NCBI RefSeq assembly: GCF_014863585.1 | Contig: NZ_CP062253.1 | Span: 2,506,501-2,570,500, forward strand | From: Pseudomonas gozinkensis | Lineage (GTDB): Bacteria; Pseudomonadota; Gammaproteobacteria; Pseudomonadales; Pseudomonadaceae | DNA: 64,000 nucleotides | Reading direction: 5' to 3' | Part shown: positions 16,946 through 26,780 of the stretch, piece by piece | How the letters are laid out: each line of letters opens with the position of its first letter | Numbering within the stretch: the stretch's first letter is position 1 | Position numbers and translations under genes: made by a program | Notes under the pieces: model-generated | The model's database searches: none | What the model saw: the letters and a program-made list of their open reading frames with translations, nothing else | Told to the model about the DNA's origin: nothing

Positions 16946-19108
16946 ATGAACAGTCCTGTATCCCGTCGCGGATTTCTCAAGGGCAGTGCCGTACTTGGTG
17001 GCGGCCTTGTCGTGGCGTTCGTGGTGCCTGGCGGCAACCGGTTCGCCATGGCCGCCGAGAATGAAGGCAAAGTGTTTGCGCCGAACGCGTTCCTGCGGAT
17101 TGCAGCGGACAACAGCGTGACCGTGCTGCTCGGCCATTCGGAAATGGGCCAGGGCATCTGGACCGGCTTGACCATGCTGATCGCCGAAGAACTGGACGCC
17201 GACTGGTCGAAGATCCGCGTCGAGCATTCCCCGGCTTCGGCCGCCGATTACGGCATGCCGGCGTTTGGCGGGATGCAGATCACTGGCGGTTCGACCTCGA
17301 CCTGGATGGAATTCGACCGCTACCGACTTGCGGGTGCTACGGCGCGGCAGATGCTGGTTGAGGCGGCGGCCAAGCGCTTCAATGTGGCACCGTCGACGAT
17401 CCGCACTGAATCCGGCGTGGTGATTGCCGGCGACAATCGCGCCACTTACGGCGAACTGGCAGACGCCGCCGGGCAACTGCCGGTGCCGGATCCGAAGTCG
17501 ATCACCTTTAAAGAAGCCAAGGACTGGAAGGTCATCGGCAAACCCACCAAACGCCTCGACACCCCGGAGAAAATCACCGGCCGTGCGAAGTTCGGCATGG
17601 ACGTGCAGTTCGACGGACTGATGACGGCGATGGTCGTGCGAGCGCCTACGTTCGGCGCCACAGTGAAATCCTTCGAAGGCGCAGAAGCCCTGGCGATTCC
17701 CGGCGTGCACAAAGTGGTGCAAGTGCCGACCGGTGTAGCGGTGGTCGCCGAGCATTACTGGGCGGCGAAACTCGGTCGTGATGCGCTCAAGGTCGATTGG
17801 GACCTGGGGCCGAACGCTGATCTGAGCAGTGAAAAACTGCTGGCGAGTTTCCGCAAACTGGCGGCCACGCCAGGTACCTCGGCGGCGCAGGCTGGCGATG
17901 CCAAGGGCAATTTCGGCAAGGCAGCGAAGAAAATCGACGTCGAATACAGCGTGCCGTACCTGGCCCATGCGCCGATGGAGCCGCTGAACTGCACGGTGAA
18001 GATCAGCTCAGATAAATGCGAGATCTGGACCGGCACCCAGTTCCAGACGCTGGACCAGATGGTTGCCGGCAAGATCACCGGGCTCAAACCGGAGCAGGTC
18101 GAGATTCACACCGAATTCCTTGGCGGCGGTTTCGGCCGGCGGGCCAATCCGACCTCGGACTTTGTCGCCGAAGCGGTGCAAGTGGCCAAGGCTGCGGCGA
18201 TGCCGGTGAAAACCGTGTGGTCGCGCGAAGACGATATTCGCGGTGGTTACTACCGCTCGATGTTCCTGCATCAGGCAAAGATCGGCCTCGGCGCCGACGG
18301 CATGCCGCTGGCCTGGCAGCATGTGCTGGTCGGGCAGTCGATCATGGCCGGCACCATGCTCGAGAAAACCATGGTCAAGAACGGCGTCGACCAGACGTCG
18401 GTCGAAGGCGTTTCGGACAGTCCGTACATCAAGGGCCTGGCCCATCATCAGGTCGACCTGCATTCGCCGACCACCGGGATCAACGTGCTCTGGCTGCGCT
18501 CGGTGGGCCATAGCCACACCGCGTTTGTCATGGAGTCGCTGATCGATGAAATGGCCACGGCGGCGGGCAAGGACCCGGTGGAGTACCGACGAACGCTGCT
18601 CAAGGATCATGCCCGGCATCTCGGCGTGTTGAACCTGGCGGTAGAGAAGGCCAACTGGAAAGCCCCGCTGCCGGACGGTCATGCGCTGGGCGTGGCGGTG
18701 CACGAATCGTTCGGCAGTTACGTGGCGCAGGTGGCCGAGGTGTCCCAGGACAATCTGGCGATCCGCGTGCATCGCGTGGTCTGCGCGGTGGACTGCGGGA
18801 TTGCGGTGAACCCGCAGAGCATCGCGGCGCAGATGGAGTCGTGCATCACTTTCGGCCTGGGCATGGCGCTGCACAGCAAACTGACGCTTAAGGACGGTCA
18901 TGTCGTGCAGTCCAACTATCACGACTATCAGGTGTTGCGCCTGAACGAAATGCCGGTGGTCGAGGTGCACATCGTGCCGAGCACCGACAAACCCGGCGGC
19001 ATCGGCGAGGCCGGTGTGCCGCCCACGGCGCCGGCGGTGGCCAACGCGGTGTTCGCCCTGACCGGGCAGCGCCTGCGGGAACTGCCGCTGCAACTGTCGG
19101 GGGTGTGA
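16946..19108 (+). CDS. molybdopterin-binding subunit of aldehyde/isoquinoline oxidoreductase (IorB-like)
   Basis: This is a 720-residue catalytic subunit of the xanthine dehydrogenase family. It has a twin-arginine signal (SRRGFLKGSAVLGGG, residues 7-21), so the folded enzyme should be exported to the periplasm with its small subunit. Molybdenum-cofactor segments include GHSEMGQGIWTGL, GGGFGRRANPTSDFVAEA and the C-terminal GIGEAGVPPTAPAVANA with the catalytic Glu. Start ATG 16946 follows GGGGAGGTG closely; the preceding GTG at 16943 is in frame but less suited. Electrons probably pass to the cytochrome encoded next. Confidence 0.9.
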   Translation: MNSPVSRRGFLKGSAVLGGGLVVAFVVPGGNRFAMAAENEGKVFAPNAFLRIAADNSVTVLLGHSEMGQGIWTGLTMLIAEELDADWSKIRVEHSPASAADYGMPAFGGMQITGGSTSTWMEFDRYRLAGATARQMLVEAAAKRFNVAPSTIRTESGVVIAGDNRATYGELADAAGQLPVPDPKSITFKEAKDWKVIGKPTKRLDTPEKITGRAKFGMDVQFDGLMTAMVVRAPTFGATVKSFEGAEALAIPGVHKVVQVPTGVAVVAEHYWAAKLGRDALKVDWDLGPNADLSSEKLLASFRKLAATPGTSAAQAGDAKGNFGKAAKKIDVEYSVPYLAHAPMEPLNCTVKISSDKCEIWTGTQFQTLDQMVAGKITGLKPEQVEIHTEFLGGGFGRRANPTSDFVAEAVQVAKAAAMPVKTVWSREDDIRGGYYRSMFLHQAKIGLGADGMPLAWQHVLVGQSIMAGTMLEKTMVKNGVDQTSVEGVSDSPYIKGLAHHQVDLHSPTTGINVLWLRSVGHSHTAFVMESLIDEMATAAGKDPVEYRRTLLKDHARHLGVLNLAVEKANWKAPLPDGHALGVAVHESFGSYVAQVAEVSQDNLAIRVHRVVCAVDCGIAVNPQSIAAQMESCITFGLGMALHSKLTLKDGHVVQSNYHDYQVLRLNEMPVVEVHIVPSTDKPGGIGEAGVPPTAPAVANAVFALTGQRLRELPLQLSGV

Positions 19109-19109
19109 G

Positions 19110-19688
19110 ATGAAACGACATTTGTTGTTGGGCACGGTGATTCTGCTTGGGCTGGGTGGTTACGCCTCGGATCTGTTCGCTGACGATCAGGAAGCCTTGA
19201 AAGCTTTCGGCACGGTGCAGAAAGTCTTCCAGAGCCCGCGCTGCCAGAACTGCCACATTCCCGGCGATTCACCGTTGCAGTTCGACGCTGGCACGCCCCA
19301 CGCGATGAACGTGGTGCGCGGCATGGACGGCAAGGGCGCCGCCGGTTTGCCCTGCGCCACCTGCCACGCCGAAAGCAATCCGCCGGCCAGTTACGGCCCC
19401 CACGCGCCACCTGGCGCGCCGCACTGGAGCCTGCCGCCAGCCGCGCACAAAATGGCCTGGATCGGTCTGCCGCCGGATCGTTTGTGCGCGATGATCAAGG
19501 ATCGCAGCAGCAACGGCGATCGGGATTTCGCTGCACTGATCAAGCACGTCAGCGAGGACAAACTGGTGCTCTGGGGCTGGAATCCGGGGGGCGGGCGCGC
19601 GCCGGTGCCGGTGCCGCACGATATCTTCGTGACCCAGTTCAAACTGTGGGCCGATGCGGGCGGGCCCTGTCCGGTGGCCGGTGGATGA
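19110..19688 (+). CDS. diheme c-type cytochrome of the IorAB operon
   Basis: This is a 192-residue exported protein with a signal peptide (about residues 1-24) and two heme-binding CxxCH motifs, CQNCH at about 46-50 and CATCH at about 86-90. Its start ATG is one base after the stop of the large-subunit gene, so the three genes form one transcription unit. It is a natural periplasmic electron acceptor for a TAT-exported molybdenum hydroxylase. The rest of the protein is Pro- and Gly-rich without further motifs. Confidence 0.82.
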   Translation: MKRHLLLGTVILLGLGGYASDLFADDQEALKAFGTVQKVFQSPRCQNCHIPGDSPLQFDAGTPHAMNVVRGMDGKGAAGLPCATCHAESNPPASYGPHAPPGAPHWSLPPAAHKMAWIGLPPDRLCAMIKDRSSNGDRDFAALIKHVSEDKLVLWGWNPGGGRAPVPVPHDIFVTQFKLWADAGGPCPVAGG

Positions 19689-19749
19689 GAAGTTGAGTCA
19701 TTGCTGATTCGGTCTACGCTCAAGTGCATCGACGACAAAGGAGTGTGTG

Positions 19750-20715
19750 ATGCTGGTACCCGGCAAACCCGCCAATGAAGCTGTCCGTATTCAAGCGCTG
19801 CAGGACCTGAAGCTGCTCGACTCCGCACCGGAAGAACGCTTCGACCGGCTGACGCGACTGGCCAAGCGTCTGTTCAACGTGCCGATCGCGCTGGTCACGC
19901 TGGTGGACAAGGATCGGCAGTGGTTCAAGTCCTGCGTGGGCCTGGACGCCACCGAAACTCCGCGGGACGTTTCGTTCTGCGGCCACGCGATCCTCAAGGA
20001 CGAACTGCTGTTGGTGCCCGATGCTCGCGAGGACGAGCGCTTTCACGACAATCCGCTGGTGATCGGCGCTCCGAACATCCGCTTCTACGCCGGTTATCCG
20101 CTGACCGTGCCCAACGGCAACAAGATGGGCACGCTGTGCCTGATCGACACCCAACCCCGCGAACTCGACGACGAAGAGCGCGACCTGCTGCGTGATCTGG
20201 CGGGCATGGCCGAGCAGGAACTGATGGCCGTGCAGATGGCGAGCATGGATGAGCTGACACTGCTGTCCAACCGTCGCGGCTTCAAGATGCTCGCCCAGCA
20301 CGCGCTGGATGCCTGCGCGCGCCTGGAAAAACCGGCGACGCTGCTGTTTTTCGACCTCAATGACTTCAAGCAGATCAACGATCTTTATGGGCACGCCGAG
20401 GGCGACAGCGCGCTCAAGACCTTCGCCGATGTGCTGCGCATTGCCTTTCGCGAGAGCGATGTGGTCGGGCGTCTGGGCGGCGATGAATTCGTGGCGTTGC
20501 TGACCGGCTCAAGCCATGTCGAAACCACGGCGATCATGGCGCGACTCAAGGAAATCCTCGAAGAACGCAATGCCACGTTGCACCGCGGTTATGCGATTCG
20601 CTTCAGTGTCGGCCAGATCGAGTACGACCCACGGCGGCATGACACCGTGGACAAACTGCTGGCGGATGCGGACGGGGCGATGTATGCGCACAAGCAGGCT
20701 TTAAAGCGTTGCTAG
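19750..20715 (+). CDS. diguanylate cyclase with GAF sensor domain
   Basis: This is a 321-residue soluble protein. Residues about 20-155 form a GAF domain (LLDSAPEERFDRLTRLAKRLF in two parts, FYAGYPLTVPNGNKMGTLCL in two parts), and residues about 160-321 form a GGDEF domain with an intact RLGGDEFVALL site and DLNDFKQINDLYGHAEGD. It should make cyclic di-GMP in response to a small ligand or redox signal bound by the GAF domain. The start ATG at 19750 is supported by AAAGGAG 7 bases upstream; the GTG three bases before it is in frame. Confidence 0.9.
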   Translation: MLVPGKPANEAVRIQALQDLKLLDSAPEERFDRLTRLAKRLFNVPIALVTLVDKDRQWFKSCVGLDATETPRDVSFCGHAILKDELLLVPDAREDERFHDNPLVIGAPNIRFYAGYPLTVPNGNKMGTLCLIDTQPRELDDEERDLLRDLAGMAEQELMAVQMASMDELTLLSNRRGFKMLAQHALDACARLEKPATLLFFDLNDFKQINDLYGHAEGDSALKTFADVLRIAFRESDVVGRLGGDEFVALLTGSSHVETTAIMARLKEILEERNATLHRGYAIRFSVGQIEYDPRRHDTVDKLLADADGAMYAHKQALKRC

Positions 20716-20726
20716 TGCCGGCCTCA

Positions 20727-20789
20727 TCGCGAGCAAGCTCGCTCCCACAGGAGGCGAATTTCAAAGGGTGGGAGCGAGCTTGCTCGCGA
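20727..20789. repeat. inverted REP pair (BIME-like)
   Basis: TCGCGAGCAAGCTCGCTCCCAC at 20727-20748 (each arm itself palindromic) is repeated in inverted form at 20768-20789, with 19 bases between. This is the common Pseudomonas REP doublet, here placed between two convergent genes. Confidence 0.8.
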
Positions 20790-20809
20790 AGGCGTCTGTA
20801 CTGGCACTG

Positions 20810-21235
20810 CTATTTGGCAAACAACTGCCCGATATCCTTGAACGCCTTGAACTCCAGCGCATTGCCGCACGGGTCAAACAGAAACATCGTCGCCTGTTCG
20901 CCCACCAGTCCCTGAAATCGAATCCCCGGCTCGATCACAAACCGCGTGCCCAGCGACTTCAAACGCTCGGCCAGTGCGTGCCATTCCTCCATCCCGAGCA
21001 CCACACCAAAATGCGGCACCGGCACGTCATGGCCATCCACGGCGTTGGTGTGCGCCGCTTCCTGTGAAGCGTTCTTCGGCGCCAGGTGAATCACCAGTTG
21101 ATGGCCAAAGAAATTGAAGTCGACCCAGTGATCGCTGGAGCGACCCTCTTCGAGTCCGAACACTTCACGGTAAAAATGCCGGGCGGCGGCGAGGTCGTAC
21201 ACCGGAATGGCCAGGTGGAAAGGGCTGAGTGACAT
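20810..21235 (-). CDS. VOC-superfamily protein (glyoxalase/dioxygenase-like)
   Basis: This is a 141-residue protein with two beta-alpha-beta-beta-beta units. Metal-ligand positions are visible as His in PFHLAIPV, His in [11 protein letters not shown] or the nearby PHFGV, and Glu in GNALEFKAF. It resembles glyoxalase/bleomycin-resistance family proteins of the 'dioxygenase' type. Start ATG 21235 is chosen; an upstream TTG is unlikely. It is divergent from the LysR gene that follows, so that regulator may control it. The substrate is unknown. Confidence 0.8.
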   Translation of the reverse strand: MSLSPFHLAIPVYDLAAARHFYREVFGLEEGRSSDHWVDFNFFGHQLVIHLAPKNASQEAAHTNAVDGHDVPVPHFGVVLGMEEWHALAERLKSLGTRFVIEPGIRFQGLVGEQATMFLFDPCGNALEFKAFKDIGQLFAK

Positions 21236-21348
21236 AGGCGCGGTCTCTATCAAGGGTTGGGGTGAACTGAGTCTAGCGCTGTGCTTTTCGATTGAAAGAC
21301 GATAGTTTTTGCGCCGAGCTCAAATTATTTCGATCAGTCGAGGCGCCT

Positions 21349-22212
21349 ATGCTGCGTGAACTGAAAACCTTTCTGGCAGTGGCGCGGCATGGCACGTTTG
21401 CCGCCGCAGGCCTGCATATCGGCCTGACGCAATCGGCGGTCAGCGCGCAGATTCGTAATCTGGAGCAGGCCTTGGGCGTGCGTCTGTTCGATCGCACCGG
21501 GCGGCAGGCGATCCTTAATCCGGCAGGGCAGCGGGCGGTGCCGATGGCGCAGGAAATGCTCGCCACCTTCAGCCGCATGGCGATCAGCGAAGATGTCAGC
21601 GAGTTTCGCGGCGAGCTGAGAATCGGCGCCGTGGCGACTGCGCAAACCGGGCTGTTGCCTCAGGCGTTACTGCGCTTGCGGCAACAGGCGCCAGGTGTGG
21701 AGCCGAAACTGGTGCCCGGCGTGTCGCTGAATCTGTTGAGCCAGGTGGACGCCGGGGAAGTCGATCTGGCGATCATGATCAAGCCACCGTTCGAATTGCC
21801 CAAGGAGCTGTCGGCGCAGGTGATTCGCCGCGAGCCTTTTGTGCTGATCGTGCCAATAACGGTCGAGGGCGATGATCCGCTGCCACTGCTGGCCGAGCAT
21901 CCTCACGTGCGTTATGACCGCAACTCGTTTGGTGGACGGCTGGTGACGCAGTTTCTGCGTGAGCAGCGGATTGATGTCCACGTAGCGCTGGAGCTGGATG
22001 AGCTGGAAGCGATCGTGAAGATGGTCGAGTGCGGGCTCGGGGTTTCGTTGCTGCCCAGAGCCGGGCTGTGGCTGGAGCATCCGCTGAAGGTGAGGGTGAT
22101 CGAACTGGGAGAACTGACGTTCTATCGGGAAATGGTGGTGTTGCAGCGTTACAGTCAGCGCTCCCAACCGATTCAACAGTTGTTCGCCCGTTGCCTGGAA
22201 TCGCAGGCATGA
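21349..22212 (+). CDS. LysR-family transcriptional regulator
   Basis: This is a 287-residue regulator. The N-terminal winged helix-turn-helix (about residues 1-60) reads MLRELKTFLAVARHGTF and LTQSAVSAQIRNLEQALG, and a periplasmic-binding-like effector domain covers about 90-285. The start ATG at 21349 has GAGG 6 bases upstream; the longer open frame from 21292 has no family support. It is divergent from the VOC gene with about 110 bases between starts. Its effector is unknown. It ends at a terminator shared with fabI. Confidence 0.88.
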   Translation: MLRELKTFLAVARHGTFAAAGLHIGLTQSAVSAQIRNLEQALGVRLFDRTGRQAILNPAGQRAVPMAQEMLATFSRMAISEDVSEFRGELRIGAVATAQTGLLPQALLRLRQQAPGVEPKLVPGVSLNLLSQVDAGEVDLAIMIKPPFELPKELSAQVIRREPFVLIVPITVEGDDPLPLLAEHPHVRYDRNSFGGRLVTQFLREQRIDVHVALELDELEAIVKMVECGLGVSLLPRAGLWLEHPLKVRVIELGELTFYREMVVLQRYSQRSQPIQQLFARCLESQA

Positions 22213-22239
22213 AAAAGCCCGCTAACAGGCGGGCTTTTT
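22212..22239. terminator. bidirectional rho-independent terminator
   Basis: AAAAAGCCCGC pairs perfectly with GCGGGCTTTTT around CTAACA, giving an 11-bp stem with T tracts on both strands between the convergent LysR and fabI genes. Confidence 0.9.
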
Positions 22240-22255
22240 ATCGGCAGCGCGAAGA

Positions 22256-23050
22256 TTACTCTTCGATGTTGCCCATGGCGGTGGTGTTGAAGCCGCCGTC
22301 CACGTACATGATTTCACCGCTGATGCCCGACGCCAGGTCGGAGCACAGGAAGGCGCCGGCGTTGCCGACTTCTTCGATGGTGACGTTGCGGCGCAGCGGG
22401 GTTTGCGCTTCGTTGGCGGCCAGCATCTTGCGGAAGTTCTTGATGCCCGAAGCGGCCAGGGTGCGGATCGGGCCGGCCGATACGCAGTTGACGCGGGTGC
22501 CGTCCGGGCCCAGGGAGCCGGCCAGGTAACGTACGCCGGCTTCCAGCGAAGCCTTGGCCATGCCCATCACGTTGTAGTTCGGCATGGTGCGCTCGGCGCC
22601 CAGGTACGACAGGGTCAGCAGGCTGCCGTTGCGGCCTTTCATCATTTCGCGACCGGCTTTGGCCAGGGCCACGAAGCTGTAGGCGCTGATGTCGTGAGCG
22701 ATGCGGAAACCGTCACGGGTGGTGGCTTCGGTGAAGTCGCCGTCCAGTTGGTCGCCCGGGGCGAAGCCGACGGAGTGCACGATGCAGTCCAGGCCGTCCC
22801 ACTTCTTGCTCAGTTCTTCGAAGACCTTGGCGATTTCTTCATCGCTGGCCACGTCGCACGGGAAGCACAGCTCAGGGCTCGAACCCCAGCCCTGTGCGAA
22901 CTCTTCTACGCGACCTTTCAGTTTGTCGTTCTGATAAGTGAAGGCAAGCTCAGCGCCCTCGCGATGCATGGCGGCAGCGATGCCGGATGCGATGGACAGC
23001 TTGCTGGCGACACCGACGATCAGTACGCGCTTACCGGCGAGAAAACCCAT
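22256..23050 (-). CDS. fabI: enoyl-[acyl-carrier-protein] reductase (NADH) FabI
   Basis: This 264-residue enzyme reduces the enoyl-ACP double bond in the last step of each fatty-acid elongation cycle. The short-chain reductase signature is complete: [20 protein letters not shown] as nucleotide-binding loop (two parts), and the FabI-type Tyr-x6-Lys pair in YNVMGMAK. It is the target of triclosan in other bacteria. Start ATG 23050 has GAGGAGC 7 bases upstream. It lies 19 bases after the ABC ATPase gene in the same direction, the PA1807-PA1806 arrangement. Confidence 0.96.
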   Translation of the reverse strand: MGFLAGKRVLIVGVASKLSIASGIAAAMHREGAELAFTYQNDKLKGRVEEFAQGWGSSPELCFPCDVASDEEIAKVFEELSKKWDGLDCIVHSVGFAPGDQLDGDFTEATTRDGFRIAHDISAYSFVALAKAGREMMKGRNGSLLTLSYLGAERTMPNYNVMGMAKASLEAGVRYLAGSLGPDGTRVNCVSAGPIRTLAASGIKNFRKMLAANEAQTPLRRNVTIEEVGNAGAFLCSDLASGISGEIMYVDGGFNTTAMGNIEE

Positions 23051-23069
23051 GTGTTGCTCCTCTTTCAGG

Positions 23070-24680
23070 TTATTGCGCAGTGGCTGGTGCCAGGAAAGCG
23101 GCCTCCAGCAACTGCTGTGTATACGGATGTTGGGGGGCGGCAAAGATACTTTGCGCGTCTCCCTGTTCGACCACTTGGCCATGCTTGACCACCATCAGCT
23201 GGTGGCTCAGCGCTTTCACAACAGCCAGGTCATGGCTGATGAACAAATACGTCAGGTTGTACTTGGCTTGCAGTGAACGCAACAGCTCCACTACTTGCCG
23301 CTGAACCGTCCGGTCGAGGGCCGAAGTCGGCTCGTCCAGCAGGATCAGCGCCGGCTTGAGCACCAGGGCCCGGGCTATGGCAATTCGCTGCCGTTGCCCA
23401 CCGGAAAATTCATGGGGGTAGCGGTGCCGGGTTTCCGGATCCAGACCTACCTCCTTCAATGCGGCAATAATTGCCGCCTCTTGCTCTGCTGCGGTGCCCA
23501 TCTTGTGGATCCGCAGGCCTTCACCAACGATGTCATTCACGCACATCCGCGGGCTCAGGCTGCCAAACGGATCCTGAAACACCACCTGCATCTCCCGGCG
23601 CAATGGCCGGACTTCGCTTTGCGTCAGGCAGTCTAGCTGCTTGCCTTCAAAACGGATCGCACCCTGGCTGCCGATCAGCCGCAGGATTGCCAGGCCGAGG
23701 GTGGATTTGCCGGAACCGCTTTCCCCCACAATCCCCAGAGTTTGACCCTGAGGCAGGCTGAAGTTGATGCCGTCCACTGCCTTGACGTGATCCACCGTGC
23801 GCTTGAGCAGGCCTTTCTTGATCGGGAACCAGACTTTCAGATCCTCGACTTCAAGCAGCGGCGCCCCGATTTTATTGCTCGCCGGGCCTCCGCTGGGCTC
23901 CGCGCCAAGCAGTTCCCGAGTGTACGGATGCTGCGGCGAACGGAACAGCTCTTCGCACGATGCCTGTTCGACGATGCAACCGCGCTGCATGACACATACA
24001 CGATGCGCAATTCTTCGCACGAGGTTCAAATCGTGACTGATCAGTAACAGCGCCATGCCCAATCGAGCCTGCAATTCCTTGAGCAGGTCGAGGATTTTCA
24101 GCTGAACGGTCACGTCCAGCGCGGTGGTCGGCTCGTCGGCGATCAGCAGTTCCGGCTCGTTGGCCAGGGCCATGGCGATCATCACCCGCTGGCGCTGGCC
24201 ACCGGACAATTCGTGGGGCAGGGCCTTGAGGCGCTTGTGCGGCTCGGGGATGCCGACCATCTCCAGCAACTCCAGAGTACGCCTGGTCGCGACTTTGCCG
24301 GTCAGGCCCTTGTGGATGCCCAGCACTTCGTTGATCTGCTTCTCGATCGAGTGCAGCGGGTTGAGCGAGGTCATCGGCTCCTGAAAGATCATCGCGATCC
24401 GGTTGCCACGAATGTGACGGATGGTCTTTTCGCTCAGCTCCAGCAGGTTTTGCCCGGAATAATTGATGCTGCCGGCCGGATGCCGCGCCAACGGGTAAGG
24501 CAGCAGGCGCAGGATCGAATGCGCCGTCACCGACTTGCCCGAGCCGCTTTCGCCCACCAGCGCCAGGGTTTCGCCGCGCTTGATGTCGAAACTCACGCCT
24601 TCGACCACCCGTTGCACGCGATCACCGATGCCGAATTCGACGGCCAGGTCGCGGATTTCGATCAGATTGTCCTGATTCAT
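23070..24680 (-). CDS. nppD: ABC transporter ATPase, double nucleotide-binding protein (YejF/NppD)
   Basis: This 536-residue cytoplasmic protein has two complete ATP-binding cassettes. The first has Walker A GESGSGKS near residue 37, [12 protein letters not shown] and [12 protein letters not shown]; the second has [11 protein letters not shown] near 312, [12 protein letters not shown] and [12 protein letters not shown]. It energises the YejABEF-type importer; in P. aeruginosa PA14 the equivalent NppA1A2BCD takes up peptidyl nucleoside antibiotics. The start ATG at 24680 is preceded by CGAGGAAG and lies 1 base after the stop of the permease gene. Confidence 0.93.
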   Translation of the reverse strand: MNQDNLIEIRDLAVEFGIGDRVQRVVEGVSFDIKRGETLALVGESGSGKSVTAHSILRLLPYPLARHPAGSINYSGQNLLELSEKTIRHIRGNRIAMIFQEPMTSLNPLHSIEKQINEVLGIHKGLTGKVATRRTLELLEMVGIPEPHKRLKALPHELSGGQRQRVMIAMALANEPELLIADEPTTALDVTVQLKILDLLKELQARLGMALLLISHDLNLVRRIAHRVCVMQRGCIVEQASCEELFRSPQHPYTRELLGAEPSGGPASNKIGAPLLEVEDLKVWFPIKKGLLKRTVDHVKAVDGINFSLPQGQTLGIVGESGSGKSTLGLAILRLIGSQGAIRFEGKQLDCLTQSEVRPLRREMQVVFQDPFGSLSPRMCVNDIVGEGLRIHKMGTAAEQEAAIIAALKEVGLDPETRHRYPHEFSGGQRQRIAIARALVLKPALILLDEPTSALDRTVQRQVVELLRSLQAKYNLTYLFISHDLAVVKALSHQLMVVKHGQVVEQGDAQSIFAAPQHPYTQQLLEAAFLAPATAQ

Positions 24681-24681
24681 G

Positions 24682-25701
24682 TCACTTCCTCGGGTCGAAG
24701 GCATCGCGAGCGGACTCGCCGATGAACACCAGCAGACTCAACATCAGCGCCAGCACCGCAAACGCGCTCATGCCCAGCCACGGCGCCTGCAGGTTGGATT
24801 TGCCCTGGGCCACCAGCTCACCCAGCGACGGACTGCCGGCCGGCAAGCCGAAACCGAGGAAGTCCAGCGCGGTGAGGGTGCCGATGGCGCCGGTCAGGAT
24901 GAACGGCATGAAGGTCATGGTCGAGACCATGGCGTTGGGCAGGATGTGGCGGAACATGATCGCGCCGTTCTGCATGCCCAGCGCTCTTGCTGCGCGCACA
25001 TATTCGAGGTTGCGCCCTCGCAGGAACTCGGCGCGGACCACGTCCACCAGGCTCATCCACGAGAACAGCAGCATGATCCCCAGCAGCCACCAGAAATTCG
25101 GCTGGACGAAGCTGGCGAGGATGATCAGCAAATACAGCACAGGCAAACCCGACCAGATCTCCAGAAAGCGTTGGCCGGCCAGATCGACCCAGCCGCCATA
25201 GAAGCCCTGCAAGGCGCCGGCGATCACGCCGATGATCGAACTGAGCACGGTCAGGGTCAGGGCAAACAGTACCGAAATCCGGAAACCGTAGATCACCCGC
25301 GCCAGCACGTCGCGGCCCTGATCGTCGGTGCCCAGCAGGTTGTCCGCCGACGGCGGGGCGGGGGCCGGGACTTTCAGGTCGTAGTTGATGCTCTGGTAAC
25401 TGAACGGAATCGGCGCCCACAGCACCCACGCGTCCTTGGCCTTGAGCAGTTCGCGGATGTACGGGCTCTTGTAGTTGGCTTCCAGCGGGAATTCGCCGCC
25501 GAAGGTGGTTTCCGGGTAGCGCTTGATCGCCGGGAAATACCAGTTGTTGTCGTAGTGCACCACCAGCGGCTTGTCGTTGGCGATCAGTTCGGCGCCGAGG
25601 CTTGCGCCGAACAGGATCAGGAACAGCCACAGTGACCACCAGCCACGCTTGTTGGCCTTGAACAGTTCGAAGCGCCGGCGGTTGAGAGGGGACAGGTTCA
25701 T
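24682..25701 (-). CDS. nppC: ABC transporter permease (YejE/NppC)
   Basis: This is a 339-residue inner-membrane permease. An N-terminal helix (residues about 25-48) is followed by a long periplasmic segment (about 50-140) and then five helices of the binding-protein-dependent transport domain, with the EAA-like loop ARALGMQNGAIMFRHILPNA (coupling to the ATPase). The GTDDQGRDVLAR motif is typical of oligopeptide-type permeases. Start ATG 25701 has GGGAGC upstream, and the stop of yejB-like lies one base before it. Confidence 0.92.
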   Translation of the reverse strand: MNLSPLNRRRFELFKANKRGWWSLWLFLILFGASLGAELIANDKPLVVHYDNNWYFPAIKRYPETTFGGEFPLEANYKSPYIRELLKAKDAWVLWAPIPFSYQSINYDLKVPAPAPPSADNLLGTDDQGRDVLARVIYGFRISVLFALTLTVLSSIIGVIAGALQGFYGGWVDLAGQRFLEIWSGLPVLYLLIILASFVQPNFWWLLGIMLLFSWMSLVDVVRAEFLRGRNLEYVRAARALGMQNGAIMFRHILPNAMVSTMTFMPFILTGAIGTLTALDFLGFGLPAGSPSLGELVAQGKSNLQAPWLGMSAFAVLALMLSLLVFIGESARDAFDPRK

Positions 25702-25702
25702 C

Positions 25703-26776
25703 TCAATGCTCCCGGCTGGCAAAGTCGATGCGCGGATCGACGAGGGTGTAGGTGAGGTCGCCGATCAGTTTCACCACCAGCCCCAGCAAGGTGAAGATGA
25801 ACAGGGTGCCGAACACCACCGGGTAATCGCGGTTGATCGCCGCTTCGAAGCTCATCAGGCCGAGGCCGTCGAGGGAAAAGATCACTTCCACCAGCAGCGA
25901 GCCGGTGAAGAAAATGCCGATGAACGCCGACGGGAAGCCGGCGATCACCAGCAGCATCGCATTGCGAAATACATGGCCGTAGAGCACGCGGTGGCGGGTC
26001 AGGCCCTTGGCCTTGGCGGTGACCACGTACTGCTTGTTGATCTCGTCGAGGAAGCTGTTTTTGGTCAGCAGGGTCATGGTCGCGAAGTTGCCGATCACCA
26101 GCGCCGTCACCGGCAGCGCCAGGTGCCAGAAGTAATCGAGGATCTTGCCGCCCAGGCTCAGTTCATCGAAGTTGTTCGAGGTCAGTCCGCGCAACGGGAA
26201 CCAGTCCAGATAACTGCCGCCGGCAAACACCACGATCAGCAGAATCGCAAACAGGAATGCCGGAATCGCGTAACCGACGATGATCGCGGAGCTGGTCCAG
26301 ACGTCGAAATGACTGCCGTGTCGCGTGGCCTTGGCGATCCCCAGCGGGATCGACACCAGATACATGATCAGCGTGCTCCACAGCCCGAGGGAGATCGACA
26401 CCGGCATCTTTTCCTTGATCAGGTCGATGACCTTGGCGTCGCGGAAGAAGCTGTCGCCGAAGTCCAGCCGGGCGTAGTTCTTGACCATGATCCACAGCCG
26501 TTCCGGGGCCGACTTGTCGAACCCGTACATCTTCTCGATTTCCTTGACCAGTGCCGGGTCCAGGCCCTGTGCACCCCGATAGGAGGAGCCGGCCACCGAC
26601 ACCTCGGCACCGCCCCCTGCAATGCGGCTGGTGGCGCCTTCGAAGCCTTCGAGCTTGGCGATCATCTGTTCCACAGGGCCGCCGGGCGCGGCCTGGATGA
26701 TCACGAAGTTGATCAGCAGAATGCCGAACAGGGTCGGGATGATCAGCAGCAGTCGCCGAAAAATGTACGCCAGCAT
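25703..26776 (-). CDS. nppB: ABC transporter permease (YejB/NppB)
   Basis: This 357-residue inner-membrane permease opens [20 protein letters not shown], the standard first helix of DppB/YejB permeases, followed by a periplasmic loop (about 30-130) and five further helices. The coupling loop [18 protein letters not shown] is intact. It pairs with the YejE-like permease. It lies 4 bases after the second binding-protein gene, in one operon. Confidence 0.93.
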   Translation of the reverse strand: MLAYIFRRLLLIIPTLFGILLINFVIIQAAPGGPVEQMIAKLEGFEGATSRIAGGGAEVSVAGSSYRGAQGLDPALVKEIEKMYGFDKSAPERLWIMVKNYARLDFGDSFFRDAKVIDLIKEKMPVSISLGLWSTLIMYLVSIPLGIAKATRHGSHFDVWTSSAIIVGYAIPAFLFAILLIVVFAGGSYLDWFPLRGLTSNNFDELSLGGKILDYFWHLALPVTALVIGNFATMTLLTKNSFLDEINKQYVVTAKAKGLTRHRVLYGHVFRNAMLLVIAGFPSAFIGIFFTGSLLVEVIFSLDGLGLMSFEAAINRDYPVVFGTLFIFTLLGLVVKLIGDLTYTLVDPRIDFASREH

Positions 26777-26780
26777 CTGA